Source of the DNA: Tritrichomonas musculus
Taxonomy: Eukaryota; Parabasalia; Tritrichomonadida; Tritrichomonadidae
DNA: 64,000 bases
Reading direction: 5' to 3'
NCBI GenBank assembly: GCA_039105265.1
Contig: JAPFFF010000065.1
Location: 248,001 to 312,000, forward strand
Shown: positions 17,021 through 25,580 of the stretch, in pieces
Position numbering within the stretch: position 1 is the first letter of the stretch
How the letters are laid out: every line of letters begins with the position of its first letter
Made by a program: the position numbers and the translations under genes
Notes under the pieces: generated by a model
Told to the model about the DNA's origin: nothing
The model's database searches: none
Seen by the model: the letters and a program-made list of their open reading frames with translations, nothing else

Positions 17021-18607
17021 TTAACGACTAACGACATCATACTGTCCGATTTCAACAACGGGCGGCATACCATTTGGTTGAACATGAATGGATATGACAG
17101 TATCTTGTAACAATCCCATAATTGGAGGTGGTTTTGGACTGACAGAAGCGTAATAACTATCTTCTGGAAGATCACAAACGATTTCATAAGTGATTGGAGT
17201 GTTACTGGTTTGACCTTGTTGGAATGTGTTATCGGTTTCAGTTGGAAGTCCGATAAAGAATGAAGTAATATCATAACTAAAGTGTCTGCGTGGTACATTC
17301 GGATCTTCATCTTCAGTTTTGACATACATCAATGATTGAACCACCTCTTTGTTGAACCCTGTTTGTTCACCGTTAACGTTCATAGCGTTCTGACATAGTT
17401 CGATGAACATTGGATCAGTACCATCAGTCGCAAATGGAATAGTTGGAACGACTCCATAACCACCGCATCGTAACTGGAAGTTCGTAAACTTAGGGTTCTT
17501 GAATACAGTGTGATGAGTTGAATCTAATGGGAATAAGAAGAAGATTGAATCGACAAATCTTGGAGTAATGGTTTGAGTGGTTGATCCATGACCGTTACCG
17601 AGACTCTTACTCATAGTCGTGAATGTCAATATCTGAGTTGGAAAGATGAGTTCTTGTTGAGTGTATCGTTGAACGAGTGATTGATATATATCATTATCGA
17701 TACCAAAGTTAGGGATGACACTATAACTGTCAACAATCTCATAATTACGTTCGACTGTTATTCTACGAGCTGCAGCTTTTAGTCTTGGTGACGCATGATC
17801 AGTAAACATAAACGCTGTATCACCAATTTGAACAAATTCAGATGTAATTGGTTCCATTTGAAACTCTTTATAGACACCAATATCAGCAATCAACTCTTTA
17901 GATGGACCAACTGGACACCAAACCAAACCCTGTGTACCGAACATTACTTTGAGTTCGAATTTACCAGCGAATGCAGGTAGATACTTGATGTTACTTAATG
18001 GTAAGAATCGTCGTAAATCGATCTTCAATGGTATGGTAACTTCATACCCGATATGTTCTGTATCAAGTGGTACAAACGCACCACAATGAGCTAAATCGAA
18101 TTTACGATTATATATATCTTTATGACGAACTTTAGAGTAGATATCAGATCGTTTTGAAGCTTCATTAGCACCACATGCTGTTAAGAATGACTCTTCTGGA
18201 CCAAAGTTTTGAGTGTATATGGAGATACCATTAGAGAGGATCTCATATTTTTCGACTGAATCCATAGCGTCTTTGAATCCAACCCATAATGTGTTAAATT
18301 TATGACCATTTACACCTGTTAGTGGATTACTAATTGGTTCATTCATGTTTATCGTAATCTTCATCTGCGCTTTGATGAATCCGTTATAGATATCAGCTGT
18401 GTTATCACATGTCGGACTGATAATGAATGTCGTGAATGATCCAGCATGAATAGGTGCTGATGGACTATATGAAGCTTGCGCATCGATAACGTACTTCTTG
18501 TTAGTGTCTGACATGGCTATAGCATTATCGACTATATCGAAATAGCTAGCCACTTGAGTATTTACTTCAGCTGATGTCTTGTGAAAGACTTCGTTGTTGA
18601 ATGTCAT
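17021..18607 (-). CDS. Candidate major capsid protein (double jelly-roll type)
   Basis: 528 residues, beta-rich throughout, with no transmembrane segment and no enzyme motif. Size, beta content and position between the ATPase/small-protein group and the fibre region fit the Polinton double-jelly-roll major capsid protein, which assembles as trimers in the icosahedral shell. Landmarks: FNTLWVGFKDAMDSVEKYEI, then VDSIFFLFPLDSTHHTVFKN in the second half. Start context AAGTAAATG preceded by ATATTTTT. No frameshift or stop. The jelly-roll call is by family resemblance and context; a structure prediction would settle it. Confidence 0.8.
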   Translation of the reverse strand: MTFNNEVFHKTSAEVNTQVASYFDIVDNAIAMSDTNKKYVIDAQASYSPSAPIHAGSFTTFIISPTCDNTADIYNGFIKAQMKITINMNEPISNPLTGVNGHKFNTLWVGFKDAMDSVEKYEILSNGISIYTQNFGPEESFLTACGANEASKRSDIYSKVRHKDIYNRKFDLAHCGAFVPLDTEHIGYEVTIPLKIDLRRFLPLSNIKYLPAFAGKFELKVMFGTQGLVWCPVGPSKELIADIGVYKEFQMEPITSEFVQIGDTAFMFTDHASPRLKAAARRITVERNYEIVDSYSVIPNFGIDNDIYQSLVQRYTQQELIFPTQILTFTTMSKSLGNGHGSTTQTITPRFVDSIFFLFPLDSTHHTVFKNPKFTNFQLRCGGYGVVPTIPFATDGTDPMFIELCQNAMNVNGEQTGFNKEVVQSLMYVKTEDEDPNVPRRHFSYDITSFFIGLPTETDNTFQQGQTSNTPITYEIVCDLPEDSYYASVSPKPPPIMGLLQDTVISIHVQPNGMPPVVEIGQYDVVSR

Positions 18608-18652
18608 TTACTTGACAGAAAAATATGATGGTTTAAGTCGACGGATTCATAC

Positions 18653-19261
18653 TTAGCGTCGTATACGTGATCGAAATATGGGTTGTTCAATGATTGGTTC
18701 TGGTTCAACTGGTTCAACTGGTTTCGATTGTGATTCTGGTTCTGGTTCAACTGACTCTGGAAACCCACTTTGTGGATTTTGCGTTGCAAACATATCTGGT
18801 ACATATCGACTACGAATACGCGATTTCGATAACTCTTTGTTGACGACATGTTTGATATACTGTTTCTGCTCTTTCTTGAATCTATCATTGCGGATCTCTT
18901 CACCGAGATTACGTAACTGTTCGAGTATTTCGAGATTAATCGTTGAATCTGGTCTAGTTGATGGAATCGTACTACTAGATGTTCGCGGTCTACGTTGTTT
19001 GATTACAGGTGGTGGTGTTGATTCAGTTTCAGACTCGACATCGTTATCAACATCGACAGACTGTTTATCAACATCGACATCGACAGACTGTTTATCAACA
19101 TCGTTATTGGTTTGATCTACTAATTTAGTCTCCCTCAACTTGACTATATATTTACCTTCTTTTTTAGTCGGAAACACTTCATATTCAGGATCTTCAATCC
19201 CTTGCAACCATCGTTGAATGATTTGATTTCGTTTCACTCCACGTACGTACTTAGAACTCAT
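18653..19261 (-). CDS. Low-complexity Maverick protein
   Basis: 202 residues. An N-terminal ~50-residue charged domain is followed by a Val/Asp repeat (DKQSVDVDVDKQSVDVDND, a DNA-level tandem at about 19040-19100), a Pro/Ser/Arg linker, a helical segment near 105-145 and a Glu/Pro-rich tail. It is probably largely disordered. It lies between the major capsid gene and a small basic gene, so an internal virion or scaffold role is possible. No family recognised. Confidence 0.6.
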   Translation of the reverse strand: MSSKYVRGVKRNQIIQRWLQGIEDPEYEVFPTKKEGKYIVKLRETKLVDQTNNDVDKQSVDVDVDKQSVDVDNDVESETESTPPPVIKQRRPRTSSSTIPSTRPDSTINLEILEQLRNLGEEIRNDRFKKEQKQYIKHVVNKELSKSRIRSRYVPDMFATQNPQSGFPESVEPEPESQSKPVEPVEPEPIIEQPIFRSRIRR

Positions 19262-19295
19262 TTGATTTTAACAAAAATATCATCACTGACAATAC

Positions 19296-19499
19296 TCACT
19301 TACGTTTGTTTTTACGAGTTTTGGATTTGCGTTTACTGGTTTTGATATATGGTACGGTTACATCATGAGTATTAGTGTTATCGTGATATCGTGTTGGTAA
19401 TGATCGCGGTCTAGTGACTTCGTTATACATAGTACCAGGTCCAGATACGATAACAGAATTACTCGATCTATATGCATTGGTTCGATCTCTGCCACTCAT
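19296..19499 (-). CDS. Small very basic protein, candidate core protein
   Basis: 67 residues. The C-terminus is almost wholly basic (KTSKRKSKTRKNKRK). Start context ATAAATG. Small Lys/Arg-rich proteins in adenovirus-like elements condense DNA in the particle; here that is inference from charge and from neighbours (capsid upstream, candidate membrane-active protein 10 bases away). Confidence 0.55.
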   Translation of the reverse strand: MSGRDRTNAYRSSNSVIVSGPGTMYNEVTRPRSLPTRYHDNTNTHDVTVPYIKTSKRKSKTRKNKRK

Positions 19500-19509
19500 T
19501 TATGATCCG

Positions 19510-19914
19510 TTAAATCCCCCGAAATGGAACGAATTTATGAGGTTTCTTTCGCGAATCAGCTGCAGCTTGTGCTGTTGATGATCCACCTTGTTTTAATTCG
19601 CCACGCGCGAACTGTTCACTGATCTTCACGAGCTTGTCTTTGACCGACCCCTTCGGCATGTGACTGAATATGTTTGCACCTGCTGATGTAATAGCACCTA
19701 ACGTTGGATTGAATGCAGTAGCGAATGGTGTTATCGCATGTAACATAGTACCGATAGCTTTCGGATTATTCATAGCGAAGTTTTTAGCACCGATCAACCC
19801 CTTTTTGGTAGCATTCCATACTCTATGAGCGACGTTTTTAGCACCGATGAGCCCCTGATGGACATCACTTTTAAGTCTATTCCAACCGCTTGTAACGAAA
19901 CTCTTGAATCCCAT
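19510..19914 (-). CDS. Candidate internal membrane-active virion protein, possible N-myristoylation
   Basis: 134 residues beginning MGFKSFV, which fits the MGxxxS myristoylation pattern. The sequence GLIGAKN occurs twice, each in an amphipathic helix (residues about 20-45). A hydrophobic Ala/Thr/Gly-rich segment (about 50-85) and a basic C-terminus follow. Polintons and adenoviruses carry a small internal protein between capsid and ATPase genes with amphipathic helices that disturb membranes; this protein fits that profile by composition and place only. Confidence 0.5.
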   Translation of the reverse strand: MGFKSFVTSGWNRLKSDVHQGLIGAKNVAHRVWNATKKGLIGAKNFAMNNPKAIGTMLHAITPFATAFNPTLGAITSAGANIFSHMPKGSVKDKLVKISEQFARGELKQGGSSTAQAAADSRKKPHKFVPFRGI

Positions 19915-19942
19915 GATTTATTAATCATAAAAACAAACCAAT

Positions 19943-20794
19943 TTATTGTTCAAAGTGTGATTCGTTGGCAGTGATATTGATGATAAACCGATCATGTTGA
20001 CCCTTATGATTTAGATATTCGATTGTCGTTGACTTGGTATCGAGATTGTTTGGAGTCTGTTGTAACATCGATGTGAAATCTTCTTTACTGAAACCGCTAT
20101 AGCATATGATATCAGTGGCCAATCGTTTAACATTCAGATGAACGAATCGTAATGTTTGAACAGCTATGATACAAGTCAGATTGAAGTGTCTCGTTTTCGT
20201 TAGTAACCGACATAGTTCACTGTTACCGTTCTTCAGTAATGGGGATCCAGCAGCGTCATCTAACACGAGTAACGTGTTGAACGGATACGATGCGGTCTGA
20301 TACTGAACTAACTTGGATGCTATATATGCTATTCGATCTTCGATTTCCATTAACGAGTGTTTCTGGATGATTCTAGCCATTTCTTCATTAGTTTCAACCA
20401 TTTTGGATAGCACATGTTTGACCATCGCATAGTATTTGAGTTTACGTCGTAGATGTCGTTTAAGATATGGAAGTAGATTCTCTTCTTTGATGTAATCGAT
20501 AGGGGTCTTCACATTCTTGGATAGTACTTCAGCTGTTTTATCGAGTTTACCAGACGTGGAACAGAATATGATCTTACTGTAATACGGTTTCGTGAATAGT
20601 CGTTCAGTTATCATGATGTGTCGCCAGATCCAAAACGATTTACCAGCTCCCATCTTACCGATTAGAAAGTAGATACCGTTTGACGAGAATGGATATTCAG
20701 GAGCGAGTGGTTTAATCAACGCCATTTCGATATCTCGTTGATTCTTACGTAATGTGTCTTCGATTAGATCTTCAACTTTCTTGATTTGAGTCAT
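19943..20794 (-). CDS. Genome-packaging ATPase (FtsK/HerA, A32-like)
   Basis: 283 residues. Walker A GKMGAGKS at 46-53, Walker B LLVLDD at 175-180, and a sensor-like AVQTL segment about 35 residues later. This is the arrangement of Polinton and nucleocytoviral A32-type ATPases that pump DNA into capsids. Start context ACTATAAATG. Ten bases separate its start from the integrase stop on the same strand. No disruption visible. Confidence 0.92.
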   Translation of the reverse strand: MTQIKKVEDLIEDTLRKNQRDIEMALIKPLAPEYPFSSNGIYFLIGKMGAGKSFWIWRHIMITERLFTKPYYSKIIFCSTSGKLDKTAEVLSKNVKTPIDYIKEENLLPYLKRHLRRKLKYYAMVKHVLSKMVETNEEMARIIQKHSLMEIEDRIAYIASKLVQYQTASYPFNTLLVLDDAAGSPLLKNGNSELCRLLTKTRHFNLTCIIAVQTLRFVHLNVKRLATDIICYSGFSKEDFTSMLQQTPNNLDTKSTTIEYLNHKGQHDRFIINITANESHFEQ

Positions 20795-20804
20795 TTATAG
20801 TAAG

Positions 20805-21878
20805 TTAAATGAACTTTCTTATTTGGTCGGGGATGGTATTTTGATTCATCCAGTATTGACGTTCCATTGTCGATAATTTAGTTGGATGACCTTCACGTAG
20901 ATATTTCGATTTGATAGTATCTTTAACGGTTGAATCTTCATATGTGATCGTATATGTATCTCTCTTTTTGTTATAAGATCGAATCTCTTTAACGATACCG
21001 CGTTTACCATCTTTGATTGATGTCGCTAGTGGAACGTTATCGGATGACTTCACGAGTTTATATCCCGGTACAGTATCTACAGATCCATCGGTAGATCGGA
21101 TTAGAAACTGATTACCATCTTTGGAATCAACGACGTAAGACTCTTTAGATAGATTCGAACGACGTTTCGTTAATGGACTCTTATCAAGAACTACTCTAAC
21201 TAGATCACCAGGTTTGAAATGATATGGATTAACTTGACGTTCCATCTTATCGATATACTCTAACTCATCTTCATCTGTTATCTCATTCGGAGATTTATAA
21301 TTAAGAGATCGATGCGGCATATCGTTATAGGATTCTACTAATGATAGTATATCAGTGTTTGGTTCATTAGCTTTCATATCACGAATGGTTCTCATGAATC
21401 TATTAATGATACCGAGTTTGTTATGATCGTTATCGGTCGTTGTTGTATATATGATATCATGTTCTCTCATGAAATCGAGTACGGATTTCGATAAGTATGA
21501 TGCATCTTCATCTGATATGATGGACTTACACTCAGGTTCTGATTTGATGAACTCGGTTAATGATTTCAACACTTGTTTAGCACCTTTATTGATCATCTCA
21601 TACGCATATGCTTTACGTGTGTTAACGTTAATGAACATCAAATAGTCTGGGTCACCAATGAACGTATCCATTTGAAACGCATGTTGAATCTTCGAATAGA
21701 TATGCATGAACTTTGGTGGCGGAATATGTTGATCGTGAACGACTTTGTTTTGAAGATAGTCTTTAGCTTCATCATCCGTGAAACCATATCTATTAGCGAT
21801 TCTCTTGAATTTCGATAACGTATTGGTTGGATACTTAGAATAAACTTCATCAATGGTCTTGAACTTGATTCGGCTCAT
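20805..21878 (-). CDS. int: Maverick DDE integrase (retroviral type) with altered third residue
   Basis: 357 residues. The RVE core carries Asp71 (QMDTF) and Asp123 (ISDED). Exactly 35 residues further, where the DD35E glutamate should be, stands Asn159 in LGIINRFMRTIRD. The surrounding helix is well conserved, so the alignment is firm. After the core come an SH3-like beta barrel (FKPGDLVRVV, about 225-285) and a second small beta domain (GKRGIVKEIRSY to the end) resembling Tudor/chromo-type barrels. The N-terminus lacks a clear HHCC zinc finger. It would join element ends to target DNA. Start context GCTATAAATG. Confidence 0.9.
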   Translation of the reverse strand: MSRIKFKTIDEVYSKYPTNTLSKFKRIANRYGFTDDEAKDYLQNKVVHDQHIPPPKFMHIYSKIQHAFQMDTFIGDPDYLMFINVNTRKAYAYEMINKGAKQVLKSLTEFIKSEPECKSIISDEDASYLSKSVLDFMREHDIIYTTTTDNDHNKLGIINRFMRTIRDMKANEPNTDILSLVESYNDMPHRSLNYKSPNEITDEDELEYIDKMERQVNPYHFKPGDLVRVVLDKSPLTKRRSNLSKESYVVDSKDGNQFLIRSTDGSVDTVPGYKLVKSSDNVPLATSIKDGKRGIVKEIRSYNKKRDTYTITYEDSTVKDTIKSKYLREGHPTKLSTMERQYWMNQNTIPDQIRKFI

Positions 21879-21888
21879 TTATAGCGGA

Positions 21889-23235
21889 TTAAGAGTATAG
21901 CAGTTTACGGTTTTGTAAGAACACCATGTCCATTGTGAATACAACATTATCATTGATCGGTAATGGAATCTTAATCTCGTTTTTATCGTAGAATTCAATC
22001 CAAAATGTTTCATCACTATGGTTCAACTTATAATATTTGATCGGACAGAATGGTTCATTAGTTCTACCAACAAGATAATGATTCGATTGAGTTGCAAATG
22101 AAGCTACAACTTCACACTCCAAATCAGTTAATATGTTCTTCAATATATGTTCTTGACGATAATGGTATAGATCGTATATATTGTTTTTGAATGGATTATC
22201 AGATCCGATATTGAAGAAACTAGCTGTATATGGATCGAATTTGATATTATTATATCTTTGTTCTTTAATAGCATCTTCATCTACAACAGGTAAATTCCAA
22301 TCTTCTTCTTCTTCTTCTTCATCACCGATATCAGGTTTAACAGGTTTACTAGGTTCTTCATATGGAATTAATCGACCTTCATGATTTATTCTATGTTTTA
22401 TATAATCATGACTACGATGTCCATTATAAAAGGTACTATATGCGGATCTATGAAATTCAGAATCTGCTCTAGTGATCAATAAATCGGATGATCTAAATAC
22501 ACCAAACCAGTCTGAATCTTTTGTTCGTAATTTCAATATATGTTGATTATTTTCGAACTCATCTTCGATGATAATGTCTTCGCTTTGTAAATAGAACGGT
22601 ATATGTTCACCGATTAATTCATCACTTTTAGATAACATCGATTCATAATCATCTTTGATATCTTCTAATTGTTTTAACAAAGTAGTTCGTTCATCTGGAG
22701 TTATCTTTCTATCCATGATCTTCTCTTTCAAATGATTATATAGATTATGATCATCAATAGCTTTTCGTATATGATTGACAATATCGATCCGATTATCATT
22801 TGCTGTTACTCTGATATTTACTGGGATTTCATATATTCGTACATGATTACTAGATAGATTATCCATAACTATTTCATGTATTTCATCTTCTGATAACGTT
22901 TCACATATCTCTTCGTTAACATGAGTAATCACACTTCTAAGTGTATCATACATATCATTATCAAATTTTCGAACATAAATGATAAACTTAATCCAACCAG
23001 TTCCCCATTTAACAGACATATGACGAACACCGATTATTTTTTCACTGAGATTGGATGTTCTCCATTCAGCTGGATATTTAAAGTAGATTCTGTTGAAGTG
23101 TTCATTGTTATCGGTATAATATTTAGTGATTCCATATTCACCTTTAACTTTTACCGAATCAACTATAGAGTTATAAACCGTTTCGATTGGTAACGGAATG
23201 TGTTCATCTTCTGTGTTATCTCTTCTATAACTCAT
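21889..23235 (-). CDS. Conserved Maverick protein of unknown function
   Basis: 448 residues, first gene inside the right end. The N-terminal third contains PLPIET, FNRIYFKYPAEW and SEKIIGVR, all shared with the partial gene at 1-459. A helical segment (about 165-205), an acidic stretch of Glu (about 310) and a C-terminal beta-rich domain ending FTMDMVFLQNRKLLYS follow. Beta content and the paralogue in another Maverick block suggest a conserved virion component, but no family is recognised. Start context ACTTAAATG behind TTTATTTTTGG. Confidence 0.75.
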   Translation of the reverse strand: MSYRRDNTEDEHIPLPIETVYNSIVDSVKVKGEYGITKYYTDNNEHFNRIYFKYPAEWRTSNLSEKIIGVRHMSVKWGTGWIKFIIYVRKFDNDMYDTLRSVITHVNEEICETLSEDEIHEIVMDNLSSNHVRIYEIPVNIRVTANDNRIDIVNHIRKAIDDHNLYNHLKEKIMDRKITPDERTTLLKQLEDIKDDYESMLSKSDELIGEHIPFYLQSEDIIIEDEFENNQHILKLRTKDSDWFGVFRSSDLLITRADSEFHRSAYSTFYNGHRSHDYIKHRINHEGRLIPYEEPSKPVKPDIGDEEEEEEDWNLPVVDEDAIKEQRYNNIKFDPYTASFFNIGSDNPFKNNIYDLYHYRQEHILKNILTDLECEVVASFATQSNHYLVGRTNEPFCPIKYYKLNHSDETFWIEFYDKNEIKIPLPINDNVVFTMDMVFLQNRKLLYS

Positions 23236-23262
23236 TTAAGTGAAACCAAAAATAAACATCAT

Positions 23263-23325
23263 TTACTCTTCATCGTCAGCGAATTCATCTCATGATTCGT
23301 CAGCGAATTCATCATTATCGACCAT
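23263..23325 (-). pseudogene. Decayed acidic reading frame next to cassette arm
   Basis: On the minus strand an ATG at 23325 opens MVDNDEFADES, then an in-frame TGA, then DEFADDEE and a TAA. It is two copies of an acidic DEFAD motif, with the DNA repeat TCGTCAGCGAATTCATC twice. It follows directly on the inner side of the arm at 23328-23410 and ends in TAAATGATGTTTATTTTTGG, like the other cassettes. Confidence 0.45.
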
Positions 23326-23327
23326 AA

Positions 23328-23410
23328 AATCGCATGGTTACTAAACATGGTACATATCGTGTTAGAGTTAACCCCCTAACCAACGACGTGGTTCATGAGT
23401 GATTCTGATC
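23328..23410 (-). repeat. Intergenic arm, third locus (core type B)
   Basis: Core B differs from the 16.9 kb copy by about one base, followed by the outer motif TTCATGAGTGATTCTGATCG. No inverted partner was found nearby, so this is a solo arm upstream of the 448-residue gene. Confidence 0.85.
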
Positions 23411-23435
23411 GTTTATAGATGGTTCATACATGTTA

Positions 23436-23550
23436 TCGTTAGTGATTCGTATTCAATGAATCGTTAGTGAGTTCGTTTACTAAACAATACACATGAGTTC
23501 ATTTAATGTATTTCGTTAGTGATATCGTTTACAGATTAATTCGTTAGCGA
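23436..23550 (+). repeat. Subterminal repeats TCGTTAGTGA
   Basis: Four copies of TCGTTAGTGA (the last TCGTTAGCGA) at 23436, 23461, 23513 and 23541, two followed by TTCGTTTAC-like or TCGTTTAC. They sit just inside the right terminus of the Maverick and could be integrase or terminal-protein binding sites (inference). Confidence 0.6.
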
Positions 23551-23628
23551 GTTAGTTATTAGGTTTATCAGTTACAAATCAATATCGGTTGAACTATAAT
23601 AATAATTTCTATAGGGTGACAAAATCAA

Positions 23629-23665
23629 AGTAGTAATACTAAGGGGGGGCGATGGCTATTGAAAT
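23629..23665 (+). repeat. Maverick terminal sequence, inner inverted copy
   Basis: AGTAGTAATACTAAGG, seven G, CGATGGCTATTGAAAT. It is the reverse complement of 23906-23941 with one G more. Together they frame a 313-base unit at the element end. Confidence 0.85.
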
Positions 23666-23905
23666 GATCTCTCTATTATTTTTAGTATATGATTATCGTC
23701 TGTGATGGACTTTCCAGACGTTGTTAACGATTTTATCGAACTATCGGACTTATATGGGTATCTCTAACGTTTCCAATTATTTACGTGATGGTTTTCAGTT
23801 AGTGGGTACCAATATACCGGCGATGTGTTTCGAATTGGTTCTGAACTGTTGAGTGTTGTTCGGACCTAGTAAAACCGTATAAAGTTAACGTAATTGTTTT
23901 AGCGA

Positions 23906-23941
23906 ATTTCAATAGCCATCGCCCCCCTTAGTATTACTACT
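23906..23941 (-). repeat. Maverick right terminus
   Basis: Ends in CCCCCCTTAGTATTACTACT; read outward-in it starts AGTAGTAATACTAAGG. Base composition and codon-like texture change to AT-rich host DNA immediately afterwards, so 23941 is taken as the element end. Confidence 0.75.
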
Positions 23942-24254
23942 CCGTTAGAAAAATTAATATTTTATTAAATATATTAATTAAATATATCATTAATAATAAA
24001 TAAATATTCCATATATGCAAGTAGTCGGAGGTCAAATAGTTTCCTACGTTCTGAGTATGTTTGTTTTGAATTCTAATTCAATTTTTTAAAGGATATTTGG
24101 TTTTTTATATTGCTTTTTATTGCTTTTTTCTTTTTTGTATTTATATTTGGCCTAATTCTTATTGCATTTTATTTCTGTTATTATTTGTTCAATTCTTTTG
24201 AATACATAAAAAGCCGATGTAAAAGGTATGCGGTTTCGTCCTTTTTGAAGTCTA

Positions 24255-24515
24255 TCAATAATTTTGAATTTGATTTCTGTAAAATGATAATATTTGTTCT
24301 ATTTTTTCATGAAATCCTAGAAATCTGTAATGATTGTTGGATATTTTTGAAATTAAATGAAGAAATGATTTGAAATCATACTTATTATCAATGATTTTTT
24401 CATTTTCGATAATATTGGTTAATTCTTGGAAATTGCCTTCTTTGCTCTTTTTAATGAATTTCAATAATATTTTTTGGATTGCCTTCATATTGCTGATAAA
24501 TTTTGGAATGTTCAT
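24255..24515 (-). pseudogene. N-terminal fragment of a trichomonad ankyrin-repeat protein
   Basis: 86 codons. KFIKKSKEGNFQELTNIIEN, then DFKSFLHLISKISNNHYR, then KIEQILSF match the N-terminal domain typical of the large trichomonad ankyrin family. The frame stops just after it, and no ankyrin repeats follow downstream in any minus frame. Its ATG overlaps the stop of the RCC1 fragment at 24512, so the two fragments were fused by rearrangement. Probably not functional. Confidence 0.6.
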
Positions 24516-25240
24516 TTAGAAAAATGAAATTCTTGCCCAACTTCTTTAGGTAAATTGTTTTTTTTCCACTTCAGAAAAACAAACTTTTTGAGAATAAAAT
24601 CTCCTTTAGCTTCACGATCTTTCATTCTCTCTTCTGATCGTTTCAGTTCTAATTTTAGTTTTAAAATTTCTTTTTCTTTTTGAGCTAACATTTTCTTAAG
24701 ATTCTCAATTTCACATGACTCTGTTTGAAATTTGATAGTTATCTGACCAAAATCGTCAATTTTTTTGTTGCTGATGTTTTGTGGTGGATCAATTCCAACA
24801 AAAGCAACTGAACTCACAAAAAAAACGCAAAATCTAAAATCAGAACAAATTTCAACTTCTTCAGGAGGAAAAACGGTTTCTTTAGGTTCAATAAAAACGA
24901 TCGTTTTATTATCAAATGTTTTGAAAATAGAATTATCAGTTCCTGTGAATACTGAAGAAATTTTATACATTTTTAATGATTCAATCTCAACAAATGATGA
25001 AATAGGTTCTGTTTTTGGTGAAAGACCAAGTTTACAACAATAATTTGATCCTCGTCCAAAAACTCTTCCATCATCCAAAACAGCAAAGCAATGATCACAT
25101 GAACCTGAAATATCAATAACCGCTTTCTTTGAAAATTCTGAGAGTTTAGAAAATTCTGAAGGACCTTTTCCTAATGTTTTACACTCATAAAAGCATCCAC
25201 TTTGACCAAGTGAAATGACAAAATTATTACAATAGGCCAA
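24512..25240 (-). pseudogene. RCC1-repeat fragment related to the kinase at 46585-48693
   Basis: About 242 codons with no ATG at the 5' end; the longest frame begins at TTG in LAYCNNFVISLGQSG. DHCFAVLDDGRVFGRGSN is an RCC1 repeat, and SSVAFVGIDPPQNISNKK corresponds to FVFVGTEPPANTPNRR just before the coiled coil of the 702-residue kinase. It thus keeps the last RCC1 blades and a coiled coil (about 175-215), but lost both the N-terminal blades and the kinase domain. A pseudogene is likely, though a short expressed protein cannot be excluded. Confidence 0.6.
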
Positions 25241-25580
25241 TTTGACTGCTCTGTTATTTGGCAGAAATTTTCTTTCAATTTTTGATGTTAGTTATTTAAA
25301 AACTGAATCTGTAATGAACTATAAATATCACAACCAACCAAATAATGAATGGAGAGATATTTTAAATTATAAATGTAAAGATATTGAAAAAGATATATAA
25401 AAATTCATTCAATTTTTTGCTAATTCTTTTTTATAGAAATAACCAAAAATAAATAATATTGCTATATAAAGTTTTCTCAAGATAATGGATCAACTCTCTA
25501 TTTATTATCTTTTGCTTTGATTATAATATCTGCCCAATTAACCACCTCACAAAAATTATATAAATTTTTTTCTTGTGTAA

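Larger units (their letters stand above)
3100..23941. mobile_element. Maverick/Polinton element, nearly complete (right block)
   Basis: About 20.8 kb with all the Polinton hallmarks except a recognised protease: protein-primed DNA polymerase B at the left, DDE integrase near the right, A32/HerA-type ATPase, double-jelly-roll-type major capsid candidate and penton candidate. The right end is marked by the terminal sequence at 23906-23941. The left terminal repeat was not found next to the polymerase, so the left limit is approximate. The 6 bases after the right end are CCGTTA. A matching target duplication cannot be tested inside the window. Confidence 0.85.

Noticed and set aside
24110-24373. 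Hydrophobic plus-strand frame
   Set aside because: Antisense to the ankyrin-family fragment and AT-rich; Phe/Ile content is a composition effect.
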